Below are positions 8,526-16,864 of a stretch of 64,000 nucleotides of DNA, piece by piece. Both the position numbers and the translations under genes were made by a program. Location: assembly GCA_038249135.1 (NCBI GenBank), contig JBBRWO010000002.1, forward strand, positions 1 through 64,000, written 5' to 3'. Each line of letters starts with the position of its first letter. Positions within the stretch are counted from its first letter, which is position 1. The stretch is from JBBRWO01 sp038249135 (GTDB lineage Bacteria > Actinomycetota > Coriobacteriia > Anaerosomatales > JAAXUF01). The notes below the pieces were generated by a model. It was not told the DNA's origin, searched no databases, and worked only from the letters and a program-made list of their open reading frames with translations.

Positions 8526-9591
8526 CATCGTCTCCTATGGCACTGACAGGAACCTTACCGAGACCTTCCACGCCACCCGCGCGCCACAGCGGCCAGAGCG
8601 CGCCGACCGCACACAGCACCCCCACCGCAAGCAGCGCAGCCGTGCGAGCGCCGCGTCCCGCCACCCTGATTCCCCGGGAGATCGCCGAGCCGAGACGGCC
8701 GTCCTTTGCCGCCGACGACGCAATGCGTGCAACCTTGGCGCCCGTGGAGAGGACTTCGCCCGCATCCGCCAACACGCCCGTTGCCTGCATCACGCCGGTC
8801 ACCGGCTCGCCGCTGCCCGCAAGCGTGACTCCGGGCGCGACCTCACCCGCAGCCTGTACCTCACTTGCACCTGCGACGCCGGAACCCGCGCCTGCGGTCA
8901 CGTAAGCTCCCGAGCCGCTCGTAACCGCGACTCCCGACCCAGCGCCAGACAGAGCAGATACCTCGCCTCCAGCACCCACGCTGATTCCGGGCGCGACCTC
9001 GGCCCCGGCCGGCACCCCCGCCTGTGCGCCAGAGGTCGCCCCGAGTGGCTCGCCCGCCGTCTCCGGCTGCTCCTCTGAGTCCGGTCGCGTCGTCACCGGT
9101 GCCGCAAGAAGAGTCGTCGGATCCAGATACAGGCTGCCTGAGCGCAGCCCCATGTGGAGATGCGTTCCGGCTGAAGATCCGTCGCCTCCGGCAGAGACTG
9201 TCCCAACGCTCCCACCCTCATCGACCGAGTCTCCGCGCACTACCGTCGCTCGATCCAGCGGCAGCAGCGTGATCGACCCCTGCGCCGTCCGAATCGTCGC
9301 CGCGAGCATCGTCACGCCTCCGGCCGCAGGGACGCGGCCGACGAAGGTGACCTCACCAGCCAGCGGCGCCACGACCTCGGCGCCTTCTGCGGCAGCCAGG
9401 TCGAGACCGTGGTGTGTCGCGGAGCTTCCGTCGGCAGCGACATAGGTGGCGCCGAAGCCGAGCTGCACCCCGGCGTCACCACTTCCCAACGGCGATCGAG
9501 CGCCTGCGGCAGCCGGCGCGGCAAACACCCCTGTCGCAATGACAACCGCCGCGATCATTCGACCCATGGAAATTCGTAGTGGAGCATGCAT
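8503..9591 (-). CDS. M23-family (LytM) peptidase-like secreted protein with C-terminal anchor
   Basis: 362 residues. The ATG at 9591 has GAGGAG 6 bases upstream and directly precedes a signal sequence (MIAAVVIATGVFAAPAAAGA). Upstream in-frame sequence runs through the tRNA gene and is not coding. Residues about 50-160 form a LytM fold: THHGLDL (His and Asp zinc ligands), later GTHLHMGL (HxH). A long Gly/Ala/Ser/Val low-complexity region follows, then a hydrophobic helix (LLAVGVLCAVGALW) near the C-terminus and a short tail. Probably a cell-envelope peptidoglycan hydrolase or scaffold. Confidence 0.82.
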   Translation of the reverse strand: MHAPLRISMGRMIAAVVIATGVFAAPAAAGARSPLGSGDAGVQLGFGATYVAADGSSATHHGLDLAAAEGAEVVAPLAGEVTFVGRVPAAGGVTMLAATIRTAQGSITLLPLDRATVVRGDSVDEGGSVGTVSAGGDGSSAGTHLHMGLRSGSLYLDPTTLLAAPVTTRPDSEEQPETAGEPLGATSGAQAGVPAGAEVAPGISVGAGGEVSALSGAGSGVAVTSGSGAYVTAGAGSGVAGASEVQAAGEVAPGVTLAGSGEPVTGVMQATGVLADAGEVLSTGAKVARIASSAAKDGRLGSAISRGIRVAGRGARTAALLAVGVLCAVGALWPLWRAGGVEGLGKVPVSAIGDDVAAVASR

Positions 9592-9696
9592 CGTGATCTC
9601 CTCGCCTTCTGGGCAAGGAACGGGTGTCTGAGGGTTATACGAACAGGTGTTCGACGCGAGAGGCGCAACTCCTGCAAGTTCGCCGAGAACGAGCGA

Positions 9697-9719
9697 CGGC
9701 CGCCCTAGGGGGACGGCCG
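9697..9719 (-). terminator. Hairpin downstream of tRNA-Gly
   Basis: CGGCCGCCC (9697-9705) and GGGGACGGCCG (about 9708-9719) form a GC-rich stem with a two-base bulge, 15 bases beyond the tRNA 3' end on the minus strand. Likely transcription end of the tRNA; no U-tract. Confidence 0.4.
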
Positions 9720-9734
9720 AGAAAGGCGCGCTGG

Positions 9735-9806
<72 letters not shown>

Positions 9807-9906
9807 GCGCCGCGAAAGTGTATCCCAGCGCGCACGAGCGCCGCAAACACGTAGCGCCGCCAGACGAATCCGGCGGCGCTACGATCACTAACTCAAGTGG
9901 CTTGTC

Positions 9907-10056
9907 TTACGACTTGCCGATCTTGAAGATCTTGGTTCCGCATTCAGGACAGATGCCCTGGCTTGCCGGACGTCCGTTCTTCATGGTGATTTCCTGGGCG
10001 TCCTTCATTTCCCTCTTGGCCTTGCACTTAACGCAGTATCCTTCTTTAGCAGCCAT
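9907..10056 (-). CDS. Small zinc-ribbon protein (DUF5679-like)
   Basis: 49 residues from the ATG at 10056, which has AAGGAGGTGA 9 bases upstream. Two cysteine pairs (GYCVKCKAK and ICPECGTK) form a zinc ribbon around KNGRPASQG, the pattern of DUF5679 proteins. Function unknown. It is short and strongly translated by its ribosome binding site, and lies next to tRNA-Gly. Confidence 0.85.
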   Translation of the reverse strand: MAAKEGYCVKCKAKREMKDAQEITMKNGRPASQGICPECGTKIFKIGKS

Positions 10057-10140
10057 TCGCGCAGTCACCTCCTTGTTCGATGCGATCTGGCAACGGCCGC
10101 ACACCCGGGCAGGCATGGCCGTGGCGCTTTGATGGTCCCC

Positions 10141-10195
10141 TCGGGGCAGGAACTTCCTGCCTTCACTAGGAAATACTACAGAATCCCGCGCAGTT
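10141..10195 (-). promoter_or_regulatory. Candidate promoter and leader palindrome of the zinc-ribbon gene
   Basis: On the minus strand GTGACA and TAGTAT are spaced by 16 bases (about 10201-10174), a weak sigma70 match. Downstream lies a 17-base palindrome GGCAGGAACTTCCTGCC (10145-10161, plus-strand reading) with a one-base centre, which could be an operator or a leader hairpin, or a stop for the DUF1461 transcript. Confidence 0.3.
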
Positions 10196-10221
10196 GTCAC
10201 GCCTTGCCTATTTCGCGACTT

Positions 10222-10878
10222 TCAGAGTGCGTTTCTTTCCGAGGTCTTGAGCAGCTTCGCAAGCCACGCGAGCACGGCCGCGCCCATCGCCATAGTGAGC
10301 GCCCACGCGGCTCCGGACGTGGCCCAGAAGGGCTCTGGGAACGTCTGGATCAGCAGCGAGTCATACGCGAATGTCCACGTCCCCGAGGCGAAGAACAACC
10401 CGTGAAACGCCGTGAAGAAGCTGTCGAAATTAGAGACGGCCGCGATGACGGCCAGGATGATCAGTGCCAGCGTGAGGATTGCTCCCGCCCGCAGCGCCAC
10501 AACGATGGCGTCGATCCGCTTACGCCTGAACTTCACCACGATCCACCCGGTCACGAGCAGCGTGAGCACGCCAGTGAAGAGTCGCGCGCGGCTCAGAATC
10601 ACGCGCACGTCGACCAGATGTGAACTCGCGGCCGCGTCGAACCCGGATCGGCCGTCGACAGTGACCGGTAGCGTATCAGCATTGCTCTCCACGACAAACG
10701 CGCGAACCTGCTCGGCGACTTCGAGCATGCGCTCGGAGGGCAGCCCGGCCTCCTCGGCAAGGGAATAGCGCGAGGAGAGGGTGCGCGTGAAGGCGGCGCC
10801 TGTGAGGGGCAGGATGGCGATTCCGGCAACCATCAGCGCGAGTGCGAAGCCAATGGCCCATGCCGAGAAGGATCGCAT
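10222..10878 (-). CDS. TIGR01906/DUF1461 integral membrane protein
   Basis: 218 residues with an N-terminal helix (FALALMVAGIAILPLTGAAF), an extracytoplasmic loop of about 90 residues and three further helices. The phrase NFDSFFTAFHGLFFASGTWTF is characteristic of the TIGR01906/DUF1461 family, found in Firmicutes and Actinobacteria and functionally uncharacterised. The ATG at 10878 lies 4 bases after the stop of the diguanylate cyclase, so the two form an operon. Confidence 0.85.
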   Translation of the reverse strand: MRSFSAWAIGFALALMVAGIAILPLTGAAFTRTLSSRYSLAEEAGLPSERMLEVAEQVRAFVVESNADTLPVTVDGRSGFDAAASSHLVDVRVILSRARLFTGVLTLLVTGWIVVKFRRKRIDAIVVALRAGAILTLALIILAVIAAVSNFDSFFTAFHGLFFASGTWTFAYDSLLIQTFPEPFWATSGAAWALTMAMGAAVLAWLAKLLKTSERNAL

Positions 10879-10882
10879 CGCG

Positions 10883-12199
10883 CTACAGCTCGGTCGGGTC
10901 GGCGGGGTACAGCGCGTCGTCGTCGGTCGTAAGGTCGTGCTCGGTCGAAGTGTCGTCGCTCTGGCGATCATCGGCCCGAGACAGTTCGAGTGACGATGCC
11001 GTGACCACGACGTTGCCGCCGGCATCGATAGCGGCGGCAAGCGCCTGATCCGCCGCGTCGAGAAGCTCGTCGACGGTGGTGGCGTCGGTGGGGAGTGACG
11101 CCAACCCTACAGAGACGCTGACGCACGCCTCGTCTACGTTCGTGGCGCCGATCGCCCGGCGCAAATTGTCGGCAAGATGGGCGGCGTCGGCGGCGCTGGG
11201 AGCGCTTTGAGTCGCTGCGTCCTCGGCCAGAAGCACCGCGAACTCTTCTCCGCCGATTCTCGCAGCAAGGTTGGATGTGATGTTGGCATCGTCGGTGGTG
11301 TCGAGACATCCGGTGATCGTCGTGGCGATGGCCTGCAGTAGCTTGTCGCCATGCTCGATACCGAATCGCTTGTTGAACTCGCCAAAGCTATCGATGTCGA
11401 GCAGGATCAGGTGGATCGGACGACCGTCACGGTGTGCTCGGCGGATCTCAGAAGCGAGAGCCTGGAGGAAGAATCCGCGCGAGTAAAGGCCCGTGGCAGC
11501 GTCCAACACGGTCAATGACTGGCGGCCTGACTCCTCTACGCGCTGCTCATGCACCAGCTGCGTGGCGACCGCTGCTGTACCGGCGAGAACCGCGACCTGC
11601 CACAGATAGCGCACAAAGACGAAGACGGGATCACGGTACAGATCCGAGGTGGCAAACGGCATCGTCACGTGTGGAAGCGCGCCCGCAAGCTCAATCAGTT
11701 CCATGCCGCCGAGCAGCGTCACGCAGAGAATCGCCAGGCCCCAGGCATCTCGGCGACGTTGGAGGATGAATGTGGCTTCGAGGATGAACAGCGAATACAT
11801 CGACCAGAACCACGAGTTCACACTGCCCGAGAAGTACACGAGGACCGTCACAACCAGCGCATCGAGCGCGAGCTGGAGGTTGTTCCATACGGCGATATTG
11901 CCCAGCCGCTTGTAGTTGAGCTGATAGAACATGTTGTAGATGACAACGAAGCCGAGTGCGACGGCGGGTATCGCCATGCGCTGCACCAGCTCGTGGAGAG
12001 GCATGACGGTCGAATACGCCAGGCCGGCCAACGTCGAGTACGCAACGAGGACGATCAGGAGCGCCCAGCGGATGCGGACGACGAGTCCTACTCGGCGGAT
12101 ATTCGCCTGAAGGGCTTCGATGTCGTAGCGCGTAGGCTGCTCTCGCCACGACACCATGAGGGCGCGTTCGATTCGCTTCTTGAGCCGGCTTGGAGTCAA
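10883..12199 (-). CDS. Membrane diguanylate cyclase (GGDEF)
   Basis: 438 residues. TTG start with GGAGG 8 bases upstream. About six N-terminal helices (residues 38-200) form the sensor part. The GGDEF domain (about 225-390) has the substrate helix LDIDSFGEFNKRFGIEHGD and the active motif RIGGEEFAVLL, so synthesis of c-di-GMP from GTP is expected. The RxxD inhibitory site is not visible (SNLAAR precedes GGEEF), suggesting no product inhibition. The tail after 400 is acidic. First gene of the pair with the DUF1461 protein. Confidence 0.92.
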   Translation of the reverse strand: MTPSRLKKRIERALMVSWREQPTRYDIEALQANIRRVGLVVRIRWALLIVLVAYSTLAGLAYSTVMPLHELVQRMAIPAVALGFVVIYNMFYQLNYKRLGNIAVWNNLQLALDALVVTVLVYFSGSVNSWFWSMYSLFILEATFILQRRRDAWGLAILCVTLLGGMELIELAGALPHVTMPFATSDLYRDPVFVFVRYLWQVAVLAGTAAVATQLVHEQRVEESGRQSLTVLDAATGLYSRGFFLQALASEIRRAHRDGRPIHLILLDIDSFGEFNKRFGIEHGDKLLQAIATTITGCLDTTDDANITSNLAARIGGEEFAVLLAEDAATQSAPSAADAAHLADNLRRAIGATNVDEACVSVSVGLASLPTDATTVDELLDAADQALAAAIDAGGNVVVTASSLELSRADDRQSDDTSTEHDLTTDDDALYPADPTEL

Positions 12200-12313
12200 G
12201 CGGGGGACCTCCGGACAAAGGCAATGTGGCTCGAATCACGTGCGACCGGTTCGCGCGTGTCAGGAGAGTGTACCTGCGCGCGCGAAACGGGGGCAACAAC
12301 CTATACTGGCTGC

Positions 12314-13348
12314 ATGAATCCACAGCAGACCTACGAACTCATCACCGCGCTCACTACACGTCTACAAGCAATCGGCGCGCCGTTGCAGATTGTCGTGGCG
12401 GGGTTCGCAGTGGTGCTCGCCGGGTGCGCCCTGTTGCCGCTCAGCCTCGCGTGGCGCGGTCGCGCGCTGGCGGCGATGGCGGCGCTCCTGCTGACAGGAG
12501 AAGCGGTTCTGGCGTGGTACCACTTCAGGCTGTGGCAGCTCGCCATCGTGATCGACCCGGCCACGGGGATGATGACCGGACATGTCGCTCCCCCGCTGTG
12601 GATCGAGTCCGAGAAGCTCTACATCTGGGCGCTGATCACCGCGCTCATGGGCGTGTTCCTGCGCCGTCATCGCGAGGAGTTGCTGCCGGGCGTCATGCTC
12701 GCCGTCGCGGCGCTCGCAGCCGGTGGGGTGCTGTTGGGCCAACCGTTCAGCGATCCGCTGCCGGGGTTCCTCGGCCAGTACTCGGGGTATCTGCAGGCGA
12801 TGTCGACAGGCGGTCAGGCCGCCATGGGAGCCTTCCAGGGCATGGAGTCTGCTCGGCAGTTCTACTACAACGCGTGGTTCATGTGGGTGCATCCGCCGCT
12901 GTTGTTCTTCAGCTACGGGGCGTTCACCATCTCGTTTCTGGCGACGGTCCAGATGATGAATCGGCGGCACTCGGCGTACGAGACGACGGCGTATCGCTGG
13001 GCACGACTTGGGTATCTGCCGCTGACATTTGGGATGCTGATCGGGTTCCCGTGGGCGCTCGCTGCATGGACGGGCGAGGCGTGGTGGTGGTCGGGCAAGG
13101 TCAACATGTCGATCATGATGTGGCTGCTGTACACGGCCGTACTTCACGCGCGGCTTTACCTGCGGCAACGCGGGATGTGGCAGACGGTCGCCGTTCTGGG
13201 CGTGCTGTCGTTTGTGATCCTGATCCTCACCTACATCACGACGTATGTGGTGCCTGGCGCACACAGCTACGCAATGGCGCCGGGCGGTGGCGCAGCGGTG
13301 GCCTCGGCAACGCGCGCAATCGTGGCTGCGATGGGAGGTGCGGCGTGA
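12314..13348 (+). CDS. CcsA/CcmC-like cytochrome c assembly protein
   Basis: 344 residues, about nine helices. FYYNAWFMWVHPPLLFFSYGAFTISF contains the histidine expected to bind haem in the CcmC/CcmF/CcsA superfamily. The tryptophan-rich periplasmic WWD-like signature reads FPWALAAWTGEAWWWSGKVN, a diverged form. It probably moves or presents haem for cytochrome c maturation. ATG at 12314; the ORF continues upstream antisense to the diguanylate cyclase but has no homology there. It overlaps the next gene (TGATG). Confidence 0.8.
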   Translation: MNPQQTYELITALTTRLQAIGAPLQIVVAGFAVVLAGCALLPLSLAWRGRALAAMAALLLTGEAVLAWYHFRLWQLAIVIDPATGMMTGHVAPPLWIESEKLYIWALITALMGVFLRRHREELLPGVMLAVAALAAGGVLLGQPFSDPLPGFLGQYSGYLQAMSTGGQAAMGAFQGMESARQFYYNAWFMWVHPPLLFFSYGAFTISFLATVQMMNRRHSAYETTAYRWARLGYLPLTFGMLIGFPWALAAWTGEAWWWSGKVNMSIMMWLLYTAVLHARLYLRQRGMWQTVAVLGVLSFVILILTYITTYVVPGAHSYAMAPGGGAAVASATRAIVAAMGGAA

Positions 13349-14055
13349 TGGCGGGCATCGAAGACATCCGACAGCGCGTCTGGGACTTCACCCTCACCAT
13401 CATCACCGTCGTGGTTCTGGCGTCGCTGGGCATCCAGTCGTTCGTCGGTACCGTATGGGTGTGGACGGCCGAGCGCAGCGTCGCCGGCTGGAGCCAGACC
13501 GCCGCCTACACCGACTACATCAGCATGATGAACGCGATCGCGGCGCCTCAGGTGCTGGCGCTCGTCGTGGTCATGGGCCTGTGCGTGCCCAAGCGGCTGT
13601 TCTCTCGGCAGGTGCTGATGGTGTCGTCGCTGGCGATGGTGGTCGTGGGAGTCGCCGGCGGAATCGTGTCGGGCAGCCTGGGCCGCGGACTCGCGATCTA
13701 CTTGGCGCTGGCTGCGATCATCCAGGTCGCGGTCGTGGTGATGACGGTCGCGGGCGTGCGCGGGCCGTCGTACCTGACCGAGGGCCGGCTGACCAAGACC
13801 GGAAGCGGCCTCTTGCACCTGGGCTTCATCATCTTTGCGATCGTGGTGGTGGCGCTGCAGCGCTCGGCGCTGATGCTGCCGGTGTTCTGGGTGAGCGCCG
13901 TGCTGGTCACCGTAGGCACCGCGATGTCGTTCTACGCCAACCGAGTCGCCTGGCACCGGACGCACCCGCAGGCCGAGGTGTCGTTCGCGGAGGAGTCGGA
14001 AGACGCCGAGGGACCCGACGCGCCTGAAACTCCGACGGAGTCTGGCGCGCTCTAG
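13348..14055 (+). CDS. Membrane protein of the cytochrome c assembly unit
   Basis: 235 residues with about six helices and a charged acidic C-terminal tail (EESEDAEGPDAPE). Start ATG 13348 overlaps the upstream TGA, with GGGAGGTG 8 bases before it. I do not recognise the family. Translational coupling to the CcsA-like gene implies a partner role, for example the CcsB/ResB-like or haem-delivery subunit, although no ResB motif is visible. It converges on the M28 peptidase with a 4-base overlap. Confidence 0.7.
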   Translation: MAGIEDIRQRVWDFTLTIITVVVLASLGIQSFVGTVWVWTAERSVAGWSQTAAYTDYISMMNAIAAPQVLALVVVMGLCVPKRLFSRQVLMVSSLAMVVVGVAGGIVSGSLGRGLAIYLALAAIIQVAVVVMTVAGVRGPSYLTEGRLTKTGSGLLHLGFIIFAIVVVALQRSALMLPVFWVSAVLVTVGTAMSFYANRVAWHRTHPQAEVSFAEESEDAEGPDAPETPTESGAL

Positions 14056-15908
14056 GCCTCGCGGATCATGTGCGTGACCAAAGCCGTCACGCGCTCGACG
14101 ACCTCAGGCTCGATGTTCTCGGTGGTGTCGGTCTTCCAGTGCCAGTTGACGGGCACGCCGGTGGACTCGAACGCCATAAGGGTCAGCGCCTTGTAGCCCC
14201 GCGCGAGCGCGGCGGTCGCATCGGTCGAGAGCCCCTTGTATGCGCGCGGCTTCACGAGAATCTCCTGCTCGCGCGACACACGCTTGGCGAGTGAGATCAT
14301 GCGACGGTCCGCACGGTAGCGACGCGCCATTCCCTCGGAAGTGACCCAGGAAAGCTGACCGGCGCCGACGTTGTCGAGGTTGATGATCATGGCATCACGC
14401 AGCTCTTCGCCGTAGGCCTCGAGGAACGCCTGCATGCCGACGGTACCGACTTCCTCGGCGCCTGTGGCCACAAACCAGACTTCCTTCTCGGCGAAGTCGC
14501 GATCGATGGTCTCCGTCACGCGACGTCGGATGCGCGCTGCCTCGTTGGCGGCGAAGTCCTCGTCATCGATGGGGTCGTCGCCCGCCCAGCCGCCCTTCCA
14601 GCCCAGGCCGCCGGCGGAATCGTCGTCATCGTCATCGCCGCCGCTTCCGAACTGGTCCCACGAGCCAATATCCTTGCCGGCCTTGCGCGCGTCGAAGCCG
14701 TCGTCGACTCCGAGCCAGCCCTTCACGTCGGCATCTTCTTCGCGCTTCTTCTTGCCCAGTCCCAGTCCGCCGAGAAGCCCGCGGCGCGGCTTCTCCACTT
14801 CACGAGGCGCGGGACTACCGAGCCCGGCGAGCGGCTCGTCGGCAGGTGCGTCCGTGACGGCCTCCCAGTTCTCACCATCGTCGAAGGTGGCGTGGGCGCG
14901 CGTGTCTTCTCGGCCGGAGACGGCAGCGAACTCGATGGTCTCGAAGTCGAGCAGACCCTGACCGCGCTGCGGGCCACGCGCCGGCTCGCCGTCAGGCTCG
15001 ACCCAGTTGAAGTCGTCGGGGAGTTCGGTCACGGGTGAGCGGCCACCGGCGGGTGTGTAGGAGAGCAGGGCGCCGTCGGGAACGACGTCGGCCTCGAGCG
15101 CTTCCTCGGCGGTGTGGCGGACGGGCGTGAACTGCGAGGTGGAGAAGCGCGACACATCGGGCTCCGGGACGAGGCTGTGCAGCACGCCGAGCATCGCCGC
15201 GACTCCGGACGCGTTGTCGTTGGCCCCCGCGACGAAGGGCATCGCCAGCTCGCGGTGGACGTTGATGAGCAGCGGAACCAGCAGGTAGGCGGCGACCACC
15301 AGGGTCGCGTACCAGGTGTAGGTGTCGATGGTGGCGGCGAGGGTCGCCGATACGAACGGCAGCGGCAGCGCCTTGATGAGCAGCAGCACCGGAACGGCGA
15401 ACGTGCAGAACTTCATCAGCGCAAAGGTCATCGGGAACTGACCGACCATGCCGGGCGAGAACGCGAGCGAGGAGCGCGCGGAGTCGTAGTGCGCCACGAT
15501 GACGACCTTCTTCAACTTCTCACCGCGACGAGCACGAGGTACGTGGCGCGCGATCACGTTCTGACTCGGCCCCTTGGGCATCAGCCGCGTGAGCCCCCAG
15601 CGTGTGTCGAGGTCCGACCAGAAGATGGACGCCGTGATAGCCGAGAGCGCGAAGGCAGGCCAAAGCAGCTGCCCGCCGAGAAGCCACGTGCCGGCAACGA
15701 CCGCGGAGACAATCGTGAGTAGGTGGTAGAGCACGTACGCCCACGCGTAGGTGCGCGGGGCTTCGAACGACTGGATCTCCGGTACGAGCCCCCGGGCGAT
15801 AAACGCCGACTCGACGTAAGCGGCTGCGCGATGCTCCGCGTCTGTGGTCGCGGGTCGCGGGCCGATCTCGTCGGCGAGCGCTGTGATGTGCTGCATGATC
15901 TCGGCCAT
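14052..15908 (-). CDS. Membrane-embedded M28 metallopeptidase with large acidic insert
   Basis: 618 residues, ATG at 15908 with GGAGG 7 bases upstream. Zinc-site motifs appear in order: VIVAHYDSARSS (His), GANDNASGVAAML (bridging Asp), FVATGAEEVGTVGMQAF (Glu-Glu), INLDNVGAG (Asp) and VNWHWKTDT (His). Two helices lie before the first motif (55-100) and about three between the first and second. A hydrophilic acidic region of about 230 residues with Gly/Asp runs (GGDDDDDDSAGG) separates the second and third motifs. Probably an aminopeptidase of the Fxna-like type, substrate unknown. Confidence 0.83.
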   Translation of the reverse strand: MAEIMQHITALADEIGPRPATTDAEHRAAAYVESAFIARGLVPEIQSFEAPRTYAWAYVLYHLLTIVSAVVAGTWLLGGQLLWPAFALSAITASIFWSDLDTRWGLTRLMPKGPSQNVIARHVPRARRGEKLKKVVIVAHYDSARSSLAFSPGMVGQFPMTFALMKFCTFAVPVLLLIKALPLPFVSATLAATIDTYTWYATLVVAAYLLVPLLINVHRELAMPFVAGANDNASGVAAMLGVLHSLVPEPDVSRFSTSQFTPVRHTAEEALEADVVPDGALLSYTPAGGRSPVTELPDDFNWVEPDGEPARGPQRGQGLLDFETIEFAAVSGREDTRAHATFDDGENWEAVTDAPADEPLAGLGSPAPREVEKPRRGLLGGLGLGKKKREEDADVKGWLGVDDGFDARKAGKDIGSWDQFGSGGDDDDDDSAGGLGWKGGWAGDDPIDDEDFAANEAARIRRRVTETIDRDFAEKEVWFVATGAEEVGTVGMQAFLEAYGEELRDAMIINLDNVGAGQLSWVTSEGMARRYRADRRMISLAKRVSREQEILVKPRAYKGLSTDATAALARGYKALTLMAFESTGVPVNWHWKTDTTENIEPEVVERVTALVTHMIREA

Positions 15909-16171
15909 CTGAAAACCTCCGGCACAGGGACGTGCTGGGACGAGCGACCGGGCGGTCACCCATCCATATGGTAGCGCAGCGCAGTGACTTAGTTCGCAAG
16001 TATCGGCGAGGTTCTCGGCGGGAGGGCGTGGTGTCTCAATGTGTTCACAAGATGCTAACCGTCATTTCACCTCAGGAGCCGTCGACCTGCCTACGCTGCA
16101 TGCATGAAGCTGACGCGAAGTGCTACCCGCAGATTCGACACATGCTCCTCGGTATCCAGCCTGGTCCCGAG

Positions 16172-16639
16172 ATGACGGAACGCCGAGGTTTCCGACAACT
16201 GCTTAGGCATCGGCCGAACATGCCTCGCCTACAGGCCAGCATCATCTCCTGGCTCGTTGAGGTGCTGGTTCTGCTGGTGCTCGTCGTGCTGGTCTGGGCG
16301 GTGATTGGCGTGGGTCTCGATGTGTGGACCGCGATCACCACCCGATCGGTCGATGGGTTCAAGATGCTGTCGATCGAGCTGCTGACCGTATTCATCTTCA
16401 TCGAGATCTTCCACTCGCTGACCGAGTACCTCCGCTCCAAGCGAATCAGGATCACCACACTGGTCGACGCCTCGCTGGCCTTCGTGCTGCGCGAACTCTG
16501 GGTAGGCATGTACGGCGGCGAGATGGACTGGCAGAAGCTGCTCGCGCTCGCGGTGATGGTGCTTGCTCTCGGCGCCGTACGAACTCTCGCTGTGGTGTAC
16601 TCGCCCGGCGAACGCGCGTCCGACCTTGCAGAGGGCTAG
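16172..16639 (+). CDS. PsiE-like small membrane protein
   Basis: About 155 residues if started at ATG 16172. Four helices (about 25-50, 65-85, 105-120, 130-150) and the segment SIELLTVFIFIEIFHSLTEYL, then IRITTLVDASLAFVLRELWV, match the phosphate-starvation-inducible PsiE family. The start is uncertain: no candidate has a clear ribosome binding site, and the frame stays open upstream to 15932. Function of PsiE proteins unknown. A 4-base gap to the next gene indicates an operon of three genes. Confidence 0.75.
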   Translation: MTERRGFRQLLRHRPNMPRLQASIISWLVEVLVLLVLVVLVWAVIGVGLDVWTAITTRSVDGFKMLSIELLTVFIFIEIFHSLTEYLRSKRIRITTLVDASLAFVLRELWVGMYGGEMDWQKLLALAVMVLALGAVRTLAVVYSPGERASDLAEG

Positions 16640-16643
16640 CGAG

Positions 16644-16853
16644 ATGGGCGTGCTCTTCGACATCGCACAGCAGGTGAATCGCGAGCTCGCCAAGAAGCAC
16701 GATGGTGACGCCATCGGTCTGGTGCTCGCAAAGGGCGAGCTCGCCACGCGCACCGGATTCCTGGTCACTCTCATCTCCCCTACGGATCCCGACGATCCGC
16801 ACAAAGTTCACGCACTCCGAGAAGCCGCGCGCGATCTTGGCATAGCCGTCTAG
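16644..16853 (+). CDS. Small hypothetical protein
   Basis: 69 residues (MGVLFDIAQQVNREL...), soluble, mixed alpha/beta by eye, with no cysteines. It starts 4 bases after the PsiE-like gene and ends 11 bases before the HAMP gene, so it is translated within that operon. I do not recognise a family; the tight packing is the main evidence that it is real. Confidence 0.6.
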   Translation: MGVLFDIAQQVNRELAKKHDGDAIGLVLAKGELATRTGFLVTLISPTDPDDPHKVHALREAARDLGIAV

Positions 16854-16864
16854 AAAGGTTCCCC

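Noticed and set aside
11549..12313. An N-terminal extension of the CcsA-like protein by about 255 residues
   Set aside because: It lies antisense to the diguanylate cyclase and is hydrophilic and motif-free; the ATG at 12314 begins the membrane protein.
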